DNA from: Verrucomicrobiota bacterium
Lineage (GTDB): Bacteria > Verrucomicrobiota > Verrucomicrobiae > Limisphaerales > UBA11358
Assembly: GCA_014860005.1 (NCBI GenBank)
Contig: JACZKP010000069.1
Span: forward strand, 1 to 64,000
DNA length: 64,000 nt
Direction: 5' to 3'
The notes under the pieces are model-generated. The model did not search any database. It had not been told where the DNA came from and was given only the letters and a program-made list of their open reading frames with translations. Every line of letters starts with the position of its first letter. Within the stretch, counting starts at the first letter, position 1. Positions 51,767 to 60,685 of this stretch are shown in pieces. The position numbers and the translations under genes were made by a program.

Positions 51767-53272
51767 ATGAAAACAAAACTATTTTGCAGTCTGTTGGTGC
51801 TCGTGGCGTTGAACGCCGCGTTTGGAGCGCCGGTCTCCGACCCGGCGCGAAGTGAGCGCCTTGCGAACCACTTCGATTTGAAACACGGAGCATGGATGCT
51901 CCGTGAACCCGCGGGCAAGGATGCCCGCGTTACGCGCGTAGCGCAGGCATCCTTGCCTGCGGGTTCTGGTGGCATCTTGCCGCCAGTTTCTGAACCGACC
52001 TCACAACGAGCCGGGCCGGAGGCCGGCGCTCCACCGCTGCAACTCACGCCGGAATTGATCACGCAATTCGCCGAGGAGATGGCGACCAATCATCCGAGTT
52101 TGCTCGCGGCCCGCGCCCGGACGAATGCCGCCGCTGCCAACGTCAAATCCGTCCGCACCTGGGAAGACCCGATGGCCACCGTCGGTGTCATGGCGGCGGA
52201 ACGCATGATGCGCATGGAGGATGGCGACATCGCGTATGGCGTCGAACAAAAACTGCCGTTGTTTGGCAAACCCGGGGCGATGCGCAAAATGGCCGCCGCG
52301 GAACTCTCGGTGGAAGTCGCGGTTGAAGATTTGAAATTTCAAACGCTCCGCAGCGATCTGGCGAAAGCGCTGTTTCGCGCCGCGCTCGCTGACGAAATGC
52401 TGGTCATCGCGGAGCAGGACCTCGAATGGCTGGCCGTCACTACCAAAGTGGTTGAAGAAGGTTATCGCTCTGGCACGGCGCGACTCATGGATGTGTTGAC
52501 GCTGCAAAACGAGCAAAGCAAACGCGTCGAGCAGTTGCAGACCGACCGGGACAATCGCGCCCAGGCCTTGCTCGTGGTAAATCGTTTTTTGAATCGCGAG
52601 CTCGCCGCGCCGTGGCCGGCGCTCCAACTACCGGCGTTGGCCGACGAAATCCGGTTCAGCCCCAGCATCCTGGGTTACGCGATTGCTCAAGCGCCCGAGT
52701 TGCGCAAGATGCGCGAAGAATTCCGCATGACCGAAGCCGCCGTCAACGTCGCGCGCAAAGAACGCTGGCCCGAGGTGAGTGTTGGTTTTGAAAATCGCGT
52801 TTATGCGCGCGACAACGATCTGCGTTCCACCGACTTCATGGTCGGTTTCAACATTCCGCTGGGTAACAGTTCCAAATATCGCGCGGCGATTCGACGTGAG
52901 GAGGAAAAGCGGCGGGCGGTCGAATTTGAAACTCGCAACATGGAGCAAGCCGTCCGTGAAGAAATCCACGGACTGTTTGTGAAAATCTCCGCCGCACGCC
53001 GGGAAGCGGTGCTGTATCGCGATCAAATCATCCCCCGCAGTGAACAGGCGCTTGCCAGTGCCCGGGCGATGTTTGAGTCTGGCGGCCTGTTGCGCGATGT
53101 GCTGGATGCGCGCCGCATGTTGCTCGAAGGAAAATTGATGTATGCCCGCGCTGTGGCCGAGCAATACGAAATGATTGCCGAACTCATCCTCTGCTGCGGC
53201 CTGGGCGATCTCGAAGCACTGCAAATGATTGGCGTTGGCTCTGATTCGCAAACTGAAACTCCCAAACCTTGA
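51767..53272 (+). CDS. CusC/CzcC-like outer-membrane efflux protein with repeat insertion
   Basis: A 501-residue TolC-family channel with a signal peptide (LFCSLLVLVALNAAFGAP). Two helical repeats are recognisable (TPELITQFAEEMATNHPSLL..., RKMREEFRMTEAAVNVARKE) with YGVEQKLPLFGKPGAMRK and FMVGFNIPLGN marking the barrel strands. Residues about 45-88 (REPAGKDARVTRVAQASLPA...) are not family-like and come from a 62-base palindrome at 51905-51966. It precedes the mature helical domain, so the insertion is probably tolerated. It forms the outer-membrane part of the exporter with the CusB- and CusA-like genes. Confidence 0.9.
   Translation: MKTKLFCSLLVLVALNAAFGAPVSDPARSERLANHFDLKHGAWMLREPAGKDARVTRVAQASLPAGSGGILPPVSEPTSQRAGPEAGAPPLQLTPELITQFAEEMATNHPSLLAARARTNAAAANVKSVRTWEDPMATVGVMAAERMMRMEDGDIAYGVEQKLPLFGKPGAMRKMAAAELSVEVAVEDLKFQTLRSDLAKALFRAALADEMLVIAEQDLEWLAVTTKVVEEGYRSGTARLMDVLTLQNEQSKRVEQLQTDRDNRAQALLVVNRFLNRELAAPWPALQLPALADEIRFSPSILGYAIAQAPELRKMREEFRMTEAAVNVARKERWPEVSVGFENRVYARDNDLRSTDFMVGFNIPLGNSSKYRAAIRREEEKRRAVEFETRNMEQAVREEIHGLFVKISAARREAVLYRDQIIPRSEQALASARAMFESGGLLRDVLDARRMLLEGKLMYARAVAEQYEMIAELILCCGLGDLEALQMIGVGSDSQTETPKP
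51905..51966. repeat. Palindromic repeat translated inside the CusC-like gene
   Basis: 21-base arms (51905-51925 GAACCCGCGGGCAAGGATGC. and 51946-51966) are reverse complements with one mismatch. The frame stays open through the element. Confidence 0.85.
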
Positions 53273-53285
53273 ACTATTGAAACCT

Positions 53286-53573
53286 ATGAAATTCATCGCC
53301 CGTTATCTCAATCTCATTGGACTACTCCTGCTCGCATCCTTCGTGACTGCGGCGGCGGGACTATATTTCCAGGTGCCGGAACGACTTCAAGCCAAGCGTG
53401 GCCAAGCGACCGTCGCCGCAGCGAAACAAGCGGACAATATGGCGCCGTCTGACGCTGGTTGTTGTGCGGCAAAAGCGCCTGCGCCCGAACCACCACCCGC
53501 GGCGACTTGTCCACACTTGGCGGCGCAGGCAGCAAAGGAATCTTCCTGCTGCCCTCAGCCTGCGAACCCCTGA
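53286..53573 (+). CDS. Small membrane-anchored Cys-pair protein
   Basis: A 95-residue protein from the ATG at 53286 with one N-terminal membrane helix (LIGLLLLASFVTAAAGLYFQ) and an exported tail holding GCCAAK, TCPHLA and SSCCPQP. The paired Cys suggest metal binding at the membrane surface. It lies 13 bases after the CusC-like gene and seven bases before the CusB-like gene, so it is part of the exporter operon. No named family is recognised. Confidence 0.7.
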   Translation: MKFIARYLNLIGLLLLASFVTAAAGLYFQVPERLQAKRGQATVAAAKQADNMAPSDAGCCAAKAPAPEPPPAATCPHLAAQAAKESSCCPQPANP

Positions 53574-53580
53574 CACGAAT

Positions 53581-55659
53581 ATGAAAGACCAAGAATTATT
53601 TCAGGCCGCGATTGTGGATAGTAGAGCGACCGAGAACCCGCCAGGTCTTGGACTGCGGCAGCCCTCTGCCGCTTTTTCACCGCAGGCTGGTGGTGGAAAA
53701 GCGGTGGAGGGCCACCGCACTCCAAGACGCTCCCGCGTCGCATCCAGCGCGTTTGCCAAAACCCAGCTATGGGTTCTCTGTGCCATCATTGCGGGCGCGA
53801 GCCTGATGTTGACGGGCTGCGGCCGAAAGGGCGACTCCCACGCGGCCCACAACCAGACATCTACAACCGATAACCAACAACCGACTATTTACTCCTGCCC
53901 CATGCATCCGCAAATCCGGCAGCCCATGATGGGCCGGTGTCCGATTTGCGGCATGGAACTCACGCCGATTGGGGCGGACGATGAGGATGACGATGCGGAA
54001 GCGCCCGTGCTCCGCGTGAGCCGTCGCGCCGCCGCGCTCATGGAGGTTCAGACCGCACCCGCCGAACGTCGGCACGTCGAGGCCGAGCGGCGTTTCCTCG
54101 GCAAATTCGTTTATGACGAGACGCGGCTCACCGACATCGCGCTGCGCACCGACGGACAGATCGAGCGGTTGTTTGTCAATTACACCGGTGTGCCGGTGCG
54201 CCAGGGCGAACATATCGCCGAGATTTACAGCCCGGAGTTTTTCGCAGCCACGCGGGAATTGCTCGTGACCGGCCGGGGTAACGATGCCGCGATGGTGGAG
54301 TCCGCGCGACTCCGGCTGCGGTTGCTGGATGTCACTGACGATCAGATTGAGGGCATCCTGCGTGGCGAGGAGCCGAAAAGCAGCTTCACGCTGTTCAGCC
54401 CCGTCACCGGCGTGCTCACCGAACTGGGCGGGCGTCAGGGCGGCTGGTTGATGCGTGGCGAACGCCTTGCGCAGATTGCCGACCTTTCCTCGCTCTGGGT
54501 GCTGCTCGATGCCTACGAGTCGGACATCGCGCTGATTCATTACGGCCAGCAGGTGAAGCTGGACGTGCCGGCGTTTCCCGGACGCGAATTCACGGGGTTC
54601 GTCGCTTACGTCGCGCCCGATCTCGACGAGCGCACGCGCACGATCAAGGTGCGCCTCAACGTGCCGAATCCCGACGGCCGGCTGCGGCCCGGCATGTTCG
54701 CGCGCGCGGAACTCAAAGTGCCGCTGACCGCCGACGGTTCGGTTTACGGGCCGGAGCTGGCGGGCAAGTGGATTTGTCCCATGCACCCGGAAATCACCGG
54801 CGACGAACCCGGCGCGTGCAGCTTATGCGACATGCCGTTGGAGGCGGCGGAGAAACTTGGCTATGTCCGCACGGAGGAAAAAGTCGAGTTGCCGCTCGTG
54901 ATTCCGGCCAGCGCGCCACTGATCACCGGCCGACGCGCGGTGGTCTATGTGCAGTTGCCCGACACGGAGCGCCCGACGTTCGAGGGCCGCAACATCCAGC
55001 TCGGGCCGCGCGCGGGCGATTACTACCTCGTGCTCGACGGCATCAAAGAAGGCGAGCGCGTGGTGACGGAGGGGAACTTCAAAATTGACAGTGAACTCCA
55101 GATTCGCGGCCGGCCCAGCATGATGGCGGGGGAAGGGGCGTGGGAACGAAAGGGTTCGGGGTTGTTGGTTGAGGGTGAGGCTGCGCGCGTGAAAGCGCGG
55201 GCCGATGTGCCGGCGGGATTTGGCGAACAGGTCGAAAAACTGGCGAAGGCGTATCTCGCGTTAGCCACGGCGCTGGCGGGGGATGACTTCGAGAAGTCCC
55301 GTGCCGCCGCCAGCGCGATGGACGATCTTTTGCACCAGTTCGATTCCAGCGCGCTGCCGGAGGAGGCGGCGAGCGCGTGGAAATTGCTGGAAACGGAATT
55401 GCACAAACCGCTGCACGCGATGCGCGAGGTGGCGGACATCGCCGCGATGCGCGAACAACTCGTGCCGCTGACGCACCACACCGAGCACGTCGCAGTCGCC
55501 TTCGGTGCAGGGCAGGTCGGCAAGTTGTATGTCGCGCACTGTCCAATGGCCTTTGGCAACAAGGGCGCAAGCTGGCTGCAAGCCGACGAAACCATTGCCA
55601 ACCCGTATTTCGGCGCGCGGATGTTCCGGTGCGGGGAAATTGAAAGGACGTTGGAGTGA
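53581..55659 (+). CDS. CusB-like efflux adaptor with two CPMHP domains and DUF3347-like end
   Basis: A 692-residue lipoprotein adaptor (LMLTGC lipobox, Cys80). After the lipid site come a heavy-metal-binding domain (104-128, IYSCPMHPQI...CPICGMELTP) and the CusB-type hairpin and barrel (RTDGQIERLFVNYTGVPVRQ, SPVTGVLTELGGRQGGWLMR, LSSLWVLLDAYESDIALIHY). A second CPMHP-type domain is embedded near 396-425. The C-terminal ~150 residues look like DUF3347 (YLALATALAGDDFEKSRAAA, HCPMAFGNKGASWLQ) as in other Cu/Ag adaptors. Residues about 14-60 ahead of the signal helix derive from a palindromic repeat. It would hand Cu(I)/Ag(I) to the CusA-like pump. Confidence 0.92.
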   Translation: MKDQELFQAAIVDSRATENPPGLGLRQPSAAFSPQAGGGKAVEGHRTPRRSRVASSAFAKTQLWVLCAIIAGASLMLTGCGRKGDSHAAHNQTSTTDNQQPTIYSCPMHPQIRQPMMGRCPICGMELTPIGADDEDDDAEAPVLRVSRRAAALMEVQTAPAERRHVEAERRFLGKFVYDETRLTDIALRTDGQIERLFVNYTGVPVRQGEHIAEIYSPEFFAATRELLVTGRGNDAAMVESARLRLRLLDVTDDQIEGILRGEEPKSSFTLFSPVTGVLTELGGRQGGWLMRGERLAQIADLSSLWVLLDAYESDIALIHYGQQVKLDVPAFPGREFTGFVAYVAPDLDERTRTIKVRLNVPNPDGRLRPGMFARAELKVPLTADGSVYGPELAGKWICPMHPEITGDEPGACSLCDMPLEAAEKLGYVRTEEKVELPLVIPASAPLITGRRAVVYVQLPDTERPTFEGRNIQLGPRAGDYYLVLDGIKEGERVVTEGNFKIDSELQIRGRPSMMAGEGAWERKGSGLLVEGEAARVKARADVPAGFGEQVEKLAKAYLALATALAGDDFEKSRAAASAMDDLLHQFDSSALPEEAASAWKLLETELHKPLHAMREVADIAAMREQLVPLTHHTEHVAVAFGAGQVGKLYVAHCPMAFGNKGASWLQADETIANPYFGARMFRCGEIERTLE
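53645..53728. repeat. Palindromic repeat translated at the CusB-like N-terminus
   Basis: 32-base arms (53645-53676 and 53697-53728, beginning GTCTTGGACTGCGGCAGCCC) are reverse complements with about five mismatches. The repeat lies between the start codon and the signal helix and keeps the frame. Confidence 0.8.
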
Positions 55660-56137
55660 TGGAGTTTTGGAGTTTTGGAGTAATGAAAATCTCACGTCAA
55701 TTCGAGCGTTGTTGCCGGCTGGAGCGCCGACGTGTCGTCGGCTTAAGGCGGTCGGGTGTTATCCGGTGTGAGCCACAAGTGAAAGTGGACACGAAACGCA
55801 GCGCGGACACGGTAAGCCGGTCAGAGACCGGCGCTCCGTTCGCGCGGAGCGCGGGCTTCAGCCCGCTTCAACGCCGTAGAAATCAATGCCTGCCGAGCCG
55901 TTCCACACCACACCGCATTTGGAAGTTGAAGCGGCATGAATGCCGCGCTCCTTATTCGCTTCTCCAAGCCTCGGTTTTGAATCCCGACCATCTCGACGAA
56001 GCAGGCGCGCTGCGGCTGGTGCTTCGCACACAGCCGCGCTCCGGGAGATTTGTGCGACCACGCCATTGCACAAATCCATTATTCCATCACTCCATCACTC
56101 CAATGCTCCACCACTCCACCACTCCGCCCTCAGTCCC
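55660..56137. repeat. Repeat-rich spacer ahead of the CusA-like gene
   Basis: A 478-base stretch made of dispersed repeats: T/G-rich tandem GGAGTTTTGGAGTTTTGGAG (about 55655-55690), GCCGACGTGTCGTCGGC, CCGGTCAGAGACCGG, GCGCGGAGCGCGGGCTTCAG CCCGC, and CACTCC-rich tandem (56080-56130). A small open frame covers part of it but has no protein character. No promoter is evident. Confidence 0.65.
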
Positions 56138-59100
56138 ATGAACAACCCTCCACCTAACTTGCTTGATCGGCTGATTCGGTTTTGTTTGGAGCAAAAGCTC
56201 ATCGTCGCCCTCCTCGTGCTGTTCATCTTCGGCTGGGGCATGATGGTGGCGCCGTTTGACTGGCGCATTCCCGGACTCGAACGCCGGCCCGTCGCGGTGG
56301 ACGCCATTCCCGACCTGGGCGAAAACCAGCAGATCGTTTTCACCGAATGGATGGGCCGCTCGCCGCAGGACGTCCAGGACCAGATCACGTATCCGCTGAC
56401 TGTGTCGTTGCTGGGTGTGCCGGGCGTGAAGACGATTCGCAGTACCTCGATGTTCGGGTTCTCGTCCATTTACATCATCTTCGACGACACAATTGATTTC
56501 TACTGGGGGCGCACGCGGATTCTCGAAAAGCTCAACAGCCTCCCCGCCGGTCTGCTGCCTCCCGACGTCCAACCCGCCCTCGGCCCCGACGCCACCGCGA
56601 TGGGCCAGGTGTATTGGTACACCCTCGAAGGACGCGATCCCGACGGCCAGCCCGTGGGCGGATGGGATTTGCACGAGTTACGCAGCATGCAGGATTGGCA
56701 GGTGCGATATGCGTTGCAGGCGGCGGACGGCATTGCCGAGGTCGCGTCGGTCGGCGGGTTTGTGCGCGAATACCAGGTGGACGTTGATCCCGACGCGATG
56801 CGCGCTCACAACGTCACGCTCGAACAGGTCTTCGAGGCGGTGCGGAAATCCAATCTCGACGTCGGCGCGCGCACCATCGAGATCAACCGCGTTGAATATC
56901 TCGTTCGCGGACTCGGCTTCATCCGGTCGCTCGAAGACCTCGAACTCGCTGTGGTAAAGACCGAGGACTTCGTGCCCATTCGCATCAAGGACGTGGCGCA
57001 TGTGTCGCTCGGGCCGGCGTTGCGCACCGGTGCGCTCGACAAGGAAGGCGCGGAAGCCGTGGGCGGCGTGGTGGTGGTGCGGCACGGCTACAATCCGTTG
57101 GAGGCCATCCACAATGTAAAAGCGCAGAAGACGCGGCTCAGTCCCGCGTTGCCGGCGCGCCCGGTGATTGATTGGAACAAGACCAGTCGCACGGAAGTGG
57201 AACGGTTCGCCGAGCGCGCCGGGTTTGCTGCGTATGAGGGCAACTCGCCACGGTTGGACGAGGACGCCTGGCTCAAGTGGCTGCGCGGCAACTCGCGCGA
57301 CCGCTGGCCCGAATGGGTCACCATCAGCCAGGTGAGCATCGTGCCGTTCTACGACCGCACCGGCCTGATCCAGGAAACGCTCGGCACGTTGAACAAGGCG
57401 CTGATCGAGCAGGCGCTGGTGACGATCATCGTGGTGATCGTGATGGTGCTGCATCTGCGCAGTTCGCTGCTCATCAGTGGCATGTTGCCGCTGGCAGTGT
57501 TGATGACGTTCATCGCGATGAAACTCTTCGGTGTCGAAGCCAACGTCGTCGCCCTCGCCGGGATCGCCATCGCCATCGGCACGATTGTGGACATGGGCAT
57601 CATCGTGAGTGAGAACGTGCTCAAGCATCTCGAAGAGGCAAAGTTGTCGGTTGGAGGTGATGGGTCATCGGCTGAAGGCGCGTCCGACAACCCACAACCC
57701 ACAACCCACAACCCACAACCTGAATCCGGAAGCCCACAACCTAAAACCCAAAACCCAAAACCTATTTCGTCCCTCGAAGTGGTCTTCCGCGCCACGTCCG
57801 AAGTCGGCTCGGCTGTGCTCACGGCCATTGCCACCACCGTCATCAGCTTTCTGCCGGTGTTCACCATGACCGGGATGGAAGGGAAACTGTTCAAGCCGCT
57901 CGCGTTCACCAAGACGTTCGTACTGATCGCGTCGGTGGTCGCGGCGCTGGCCATCATTCCAGCGGCGGCGCACATCATCCTGGCCGGGCGGGTGGATCGG
58001 CGTGGAGTGAAGCGGACGTTGCTCGTGGGGTTGTTGGTTTTGGGTTTGGGGTTGTTGGTGGCGGGTTTCGTGTTGAAGTCGTTCATCGTGGCGCTGGGCG
58101 GGCTGTTTGTGATGGGAGCGGGCGCGTATTATTTGCTCGCGGAAAAGCTGCCCGAAATCTGGCGCAAGATCGGGCCGTGGGCGGCGAGCGCGGTGGCGGT
58201 GTTGCTGGTCGGGTGGATGCTCACCGAACGCTGGCTGCCGCTCGGACCGGAACGCGGCTTCACGCGCAATCTCATCTTCGTGGGCCTCATCGTGGGCGGG
58301 GCACTGGTTTTCTTCCGCCTGTTCGAGCGCGCTTATGGCGTGATCCTTCGCTGGTGTCTCGATCACAAGGCTGTGTTTCTGGCTGTTCCGCTCGTGCTGA
58401 TCATTGTGGGCCTCTGTTCGTGGCTGGGGTTTGACCGGGTGTTCGGCATCGGGCCGCGCATGCTGGCGAAGGTCGGCATCAAGGAAGATTGGGTTCGCCT
58501 CAGTCCGCCCTGGGTGTGGGCCAAGCACGCCTTCCCCGGCCTCGGCCGTGAATTCATGCCGGCGCTCGATGAAGGCTCTTTCCTCTACATGCCGTCCGCC
58601 CTGCCGCACGCCTCGCTCGGTGAATCGCTCGATTATCTCTCGAAACAAAACCTGCTCATTCGCGCCATCCCCGAAGTGGATCAGGTGGTCGGCAAAATTG
58701 GCCGCGTCGAAAGTGCGCTTGATCCCGCACCCGTTGGCATGGTGGAAACGGTTATCAACTACAAACCCGAGTTCATCGCCGACGAAAACGGTTACCCGCT
58801 TCGTTTCAAATACGACCGCAAGAAAAACGAATTCATCCGGGACGCACATGGCGAATTGATTCCCGATCCCAAGGGCCGCCCGTACCGCCAGTGGCGCGAA
58901 CACATTCGCACGCCGGACGACATCTGGAACGAGATCGTGAAAGAGGCGGCGATCCCCGGCGCGACCGGCGTGTCGAAGTTGCAGCCCATCGAAACGCGCC
59001 GCGTGATGCTCCAGAGTGGCATCCGTGCGCGCATGGCCGTCGAGATCAAGGGCGACAACCTCGAAACCATCAACGACCTCGTGTTGCGCGTGGAACAACT

Positions 59101-60217
59101 GCTGCGCAGCGGCGAAATCCCCGGCATCAACCTCGACAGCGTCATCGCCGACCGCATCGTCGGCAAACCTTACCTCGAGATTCAACTCGACCGCCACGCG
59201 CTCGCCCGTTACGGCCTGCGCGTGAATGACGTGCAGGAGGTGATTGAAGTCGCCATCGGTGGCCGGCCCATCACCACCACGGTGGAGGGCCGCGAACGGT
59301 ATCCGGTGCGCGTGCGTTATCAACGCGAGTTGCGCGGCAACATCGAAGACCTCGAACGCGTGCTCGTCTCGACGATGGACGGCGTGAAGATCCCGCTGTC
59401 GCACCTGGCGGAAATCCGTTACGTACGCGGGCCGGAAGCAATCAAGAGCGAGGACACGTTTCTAATCGGTTACGTGTTGTTCGACAAGCTCGCCGCGTTT
59501 CCCGAGGTGGACGTGGTCGAGGCGGCGGACCGTTATTTGCGCCAGAAGATTGACACCGGCGAACTCGCGTGGCCGGGCGGTTACACCTACAGCTTCGCCG
59601 GCGATTACGAAAACCAGCTTCGCGCCCAGCGCACGTTGATGCTCGTGCTGCCGCTGGCGTTGTTCATCATTTTCTTGCTGCTGTATTTTCAGTTCCGCTC
59701 GACGGTGACGACCGCGATCGTGTTCAGCGGCATTGCGGTGGCATGGGCCGGCGGCTTCACCATGATCTGGCTTTACGGGCAGGACTGGTTCGCGAACTTC
59801 GCCGTGCTGGGTGTGAACCTGCGCGAGTTGTTTCAGTTGCACCAGATCAACTTGAGTGTGGCCGTTTGGGTTGGTTTCCTCGCATTGTTCGGCATCGCGT
59901 CGGATGACGGTGTGGTGATTGCGACGTACCTGCGACAGAGCTTTGCCAAACGCACCACGGAAACCATCGCGCAAATCCGCGAAGCCACCGTCGCCGCCGG
60001 CTTGCGCCGCGTGCGACCGTGCCTGATGACCACCGGCACGACGACCCTGGCGTTGCTGCCCGTGCTGACCAGCACGGGTCGCGGCGCGGACATCATGATC
60101 CCAATGGCCATTCCGATTTTTGGCGGGATGACGCTCGTTTATCTGACCATGTTCACCGTGCCGGTGCTCTATTCGCTGGTGGAGGAATGGAAGCTGAGGA
60201 CGCGCGGTGGGAGTTGA
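56138..60217 (+). CDS. CusA/CzcA-like heavy-metal RND pump, enlarged
   Basis: A 1359-residue pump, about 300 longer than typical CusA. The ATG at 56138 gives the family start (LLDRLIRFCLEQKLIVALLV); an upstream frame to 55940 is repeat-encoded. Helix 4 region IAIAIGTIVDMGIIVSENVL and GIASDDGVVIATYLRQSFAK near the C-terminus are HME-type signatures. SLPHASLGESL-like text and EFMPALDEGSFLYMPSALP mark the second periplasmic half. Two anomalies: residues about 503-545 are a Pro/Asn/Gln repeat, and about 620-735 add several extra hydrophobic helices between the two halves. Substrate is probably Cu(I)/Ag(I), judged by the partners. Confidence 0.92.
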   Translation: MNNPPPNLLDRLIRFCLEQKLIVALLVLFIFGWGMMVAPFDWRIPGLERRPVAVDAIPDLGENQQIVFTEWMGRSPQDVQDQITYPLTVSLLGVPGVKTIRSTSMFGFSSIYIIFDDTIDFYWGRTRILEKLNSLPAGLLPPDVQPALGPDATAMGQVYWYTLEGRDPDGQPVGGWDLHELRSMQDWQVRYALQAADGIAEVASVGGFVREYQVDVDPDAMRAHNVTLEQVFEAVRKSNLDVGARTIEINRVEYLVRGLGFIRSLEDLELAVVKTEDFVPIRIKDVAHVSLGPALRTGALDKEGAEAVGGVVVVRHGYNPLEAIHNVKAQKTRLSPALPARPVIDWNKTSRTEVERFAERAGFAAYEGNSPRLDEDAWLKWLRGNSRDRWPEWVTISQVSIVPFYDRTGLIQETLGTLNKALIEQALVTIIVVIVMVLHLRSSLLISGMLPLAVLMTFIAMKLFGVEANVVALAGIAIAIGTIVDMGIIVSENVLKHLEEAKLSVGGDGSSAEGASDNPQPTTHNPQPESGSPQPKTQNPKPISSLEVVFRATSEVGSAVLTAIATTVISFLPVFTMTGMEGKLFKPLAFTKTFVLIASVVAALAIIPAAAHIILAGRVDRRGVKRTLLVGLLVLGLGLLVAGFVLKSFIVALGGLFVMGAGAYYLLAEKLPEIWRKIGPWAASAVAVLLVGWMLTERWLPLGPERGFTRNLIFVGLIVGGALVFFRLFERAYGVILRWCLDHKAVFLAVPLVLIIVGLCSWLGFDRVFGIGPRMLAKVGIKEDWVRLSPPWVWAKHAFPGLGREFMPALDEGSFLYMPSALPHASLGESLDYLSKQNLLIRAIPEVDQVVGKIGRVESALDPAPVGMVETVINYKPEFIADENGYPLRFKYDRKKNEFIRDAHGELIPDPKGRPYRQWREHIRTPDDIWNEIVKEAAIPGATGVSKLQPIETRRVMLQSGIRARMAVEIKGDNLETINDLVLRVEQLLRSGEIPGINLDSVIADRIVGKPYLEIQLDRHALARYGLRVNDVQEVIEVAIGGRPITTTVEGRERYPVRVRYQRELRGNIEDLERVLVSTMDGVKIPLSHLAEIRYVRGPEAIKSEDTFLIGYVLFDKLAAFPEVDVVEAADRYLRQKIDTGELAWPGGYTYSFAGDYENQLRAQRTLMLVLPLALFIIFLLLYFQFRSTVTTAIVFSGIAVAWAGGFTMIWLYGQDWFANFAVLGVNLRELFQLHQINLSVAVWVGFLALFGIASDDGVVIATYLRQSFAKRTTETIAQIREATVAAGLRRVRPCLMTTGTTTLALLPVLTSTGRGADIMIPMAIPIFGGMTLVYLTMFTVPVLYSLVEEWKLRTRGGS
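57686..57763 (+). repeat. A/C-rich tandem repeat translated inside the CusA-like gene
   Basis: Repeated CCCACAAC units followed by CCCAAAAC units encode the loop QPTTHNPQPTTHNPQPESGS. About 260 bases on, 58020-58070 reads as the opposite strand of the same kind of sequence (GGGGTTGTTGGTTTTGGGTT), encoding a hydrophobic stretch. Confidence 0.85.
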
Positions 60218-60313
60218 TGCTCAGCCGGTGAAGAAGAATCCCGGCATCCCGGCAGAAAAGATTTGATCATCTTAACCATACAATCTAAAAATACAGGCAA
60301 ACACAGAGAAACC

Positions 60314-60595
60314 ATGAAACACATTCAACACCTTTGCATTGGCATGGCGGCGGGCTTGCTCCTGCTGGCTGGCTGCGGCAAGACGCACGATCACGATCAC
60401 GGCGCGGCGACCGGCACGGCCGAGGCCAAGCCGTATCCGCTCGATGTCTGTATTGTGGCCGATGAGAAGCTTGGCTCAATGGGCGATCCCATTGTCCGGG
60501 TACATGCCGGTCAGGAAGTGAAGTTCTGCTGCAAGGACTGCGTGGGTGAGTTTGAGGCCGACCCGGAGAAGTATCTGGCGAAGCTCAAGCCGTGA
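60314..60595 (+). CDS. YHS-like metal-binding lipoprotein
   Basis: A 93-residue lipoprotein (lipobox LLLLAGC, Cys21) with a His-rich DHDHG stretch and the core YPLDVCIVADEKLG ... VKFCCKDCVGEFEADP. It is the paralogue of the exported protein at 50942. The C...CC-x2-C residues are likely metal ligands. It closes the exporter region, 96 bases after the CusA-like gene, and faces the convergent glmM gene. Confidence 0.82.
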   Translation: MKHIQHLCIGMAAGLLLLAGCGKTHDHDHGAATGTAEAKPYPLDVCIVADEKLGSMGDPIVRVHAGQEVKFCCKDCVGEFEADPEKYLAKLKP

Positions 60596-60685
60596 ATTCG
60601 CGGACGGATTGCGCCACCCGCGCTGTCCCGCCATGTCCGTTGGCGGCTTGACACCCGCGGTTGCCTGGCCGCCCGCCGATTGCAA

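Noticed and set aside
55940..56137. In-frame extension of the CusA-like gene
   Set aside because: Encoded by repeats; the conserved family N-terminus begins at the ATG at 56138.
57665..59404. Long minus-strand frame of 579 codons
   Set aside because: Antisense shadow of the CusA-like gene; Arg/His-rich composition without motifs.
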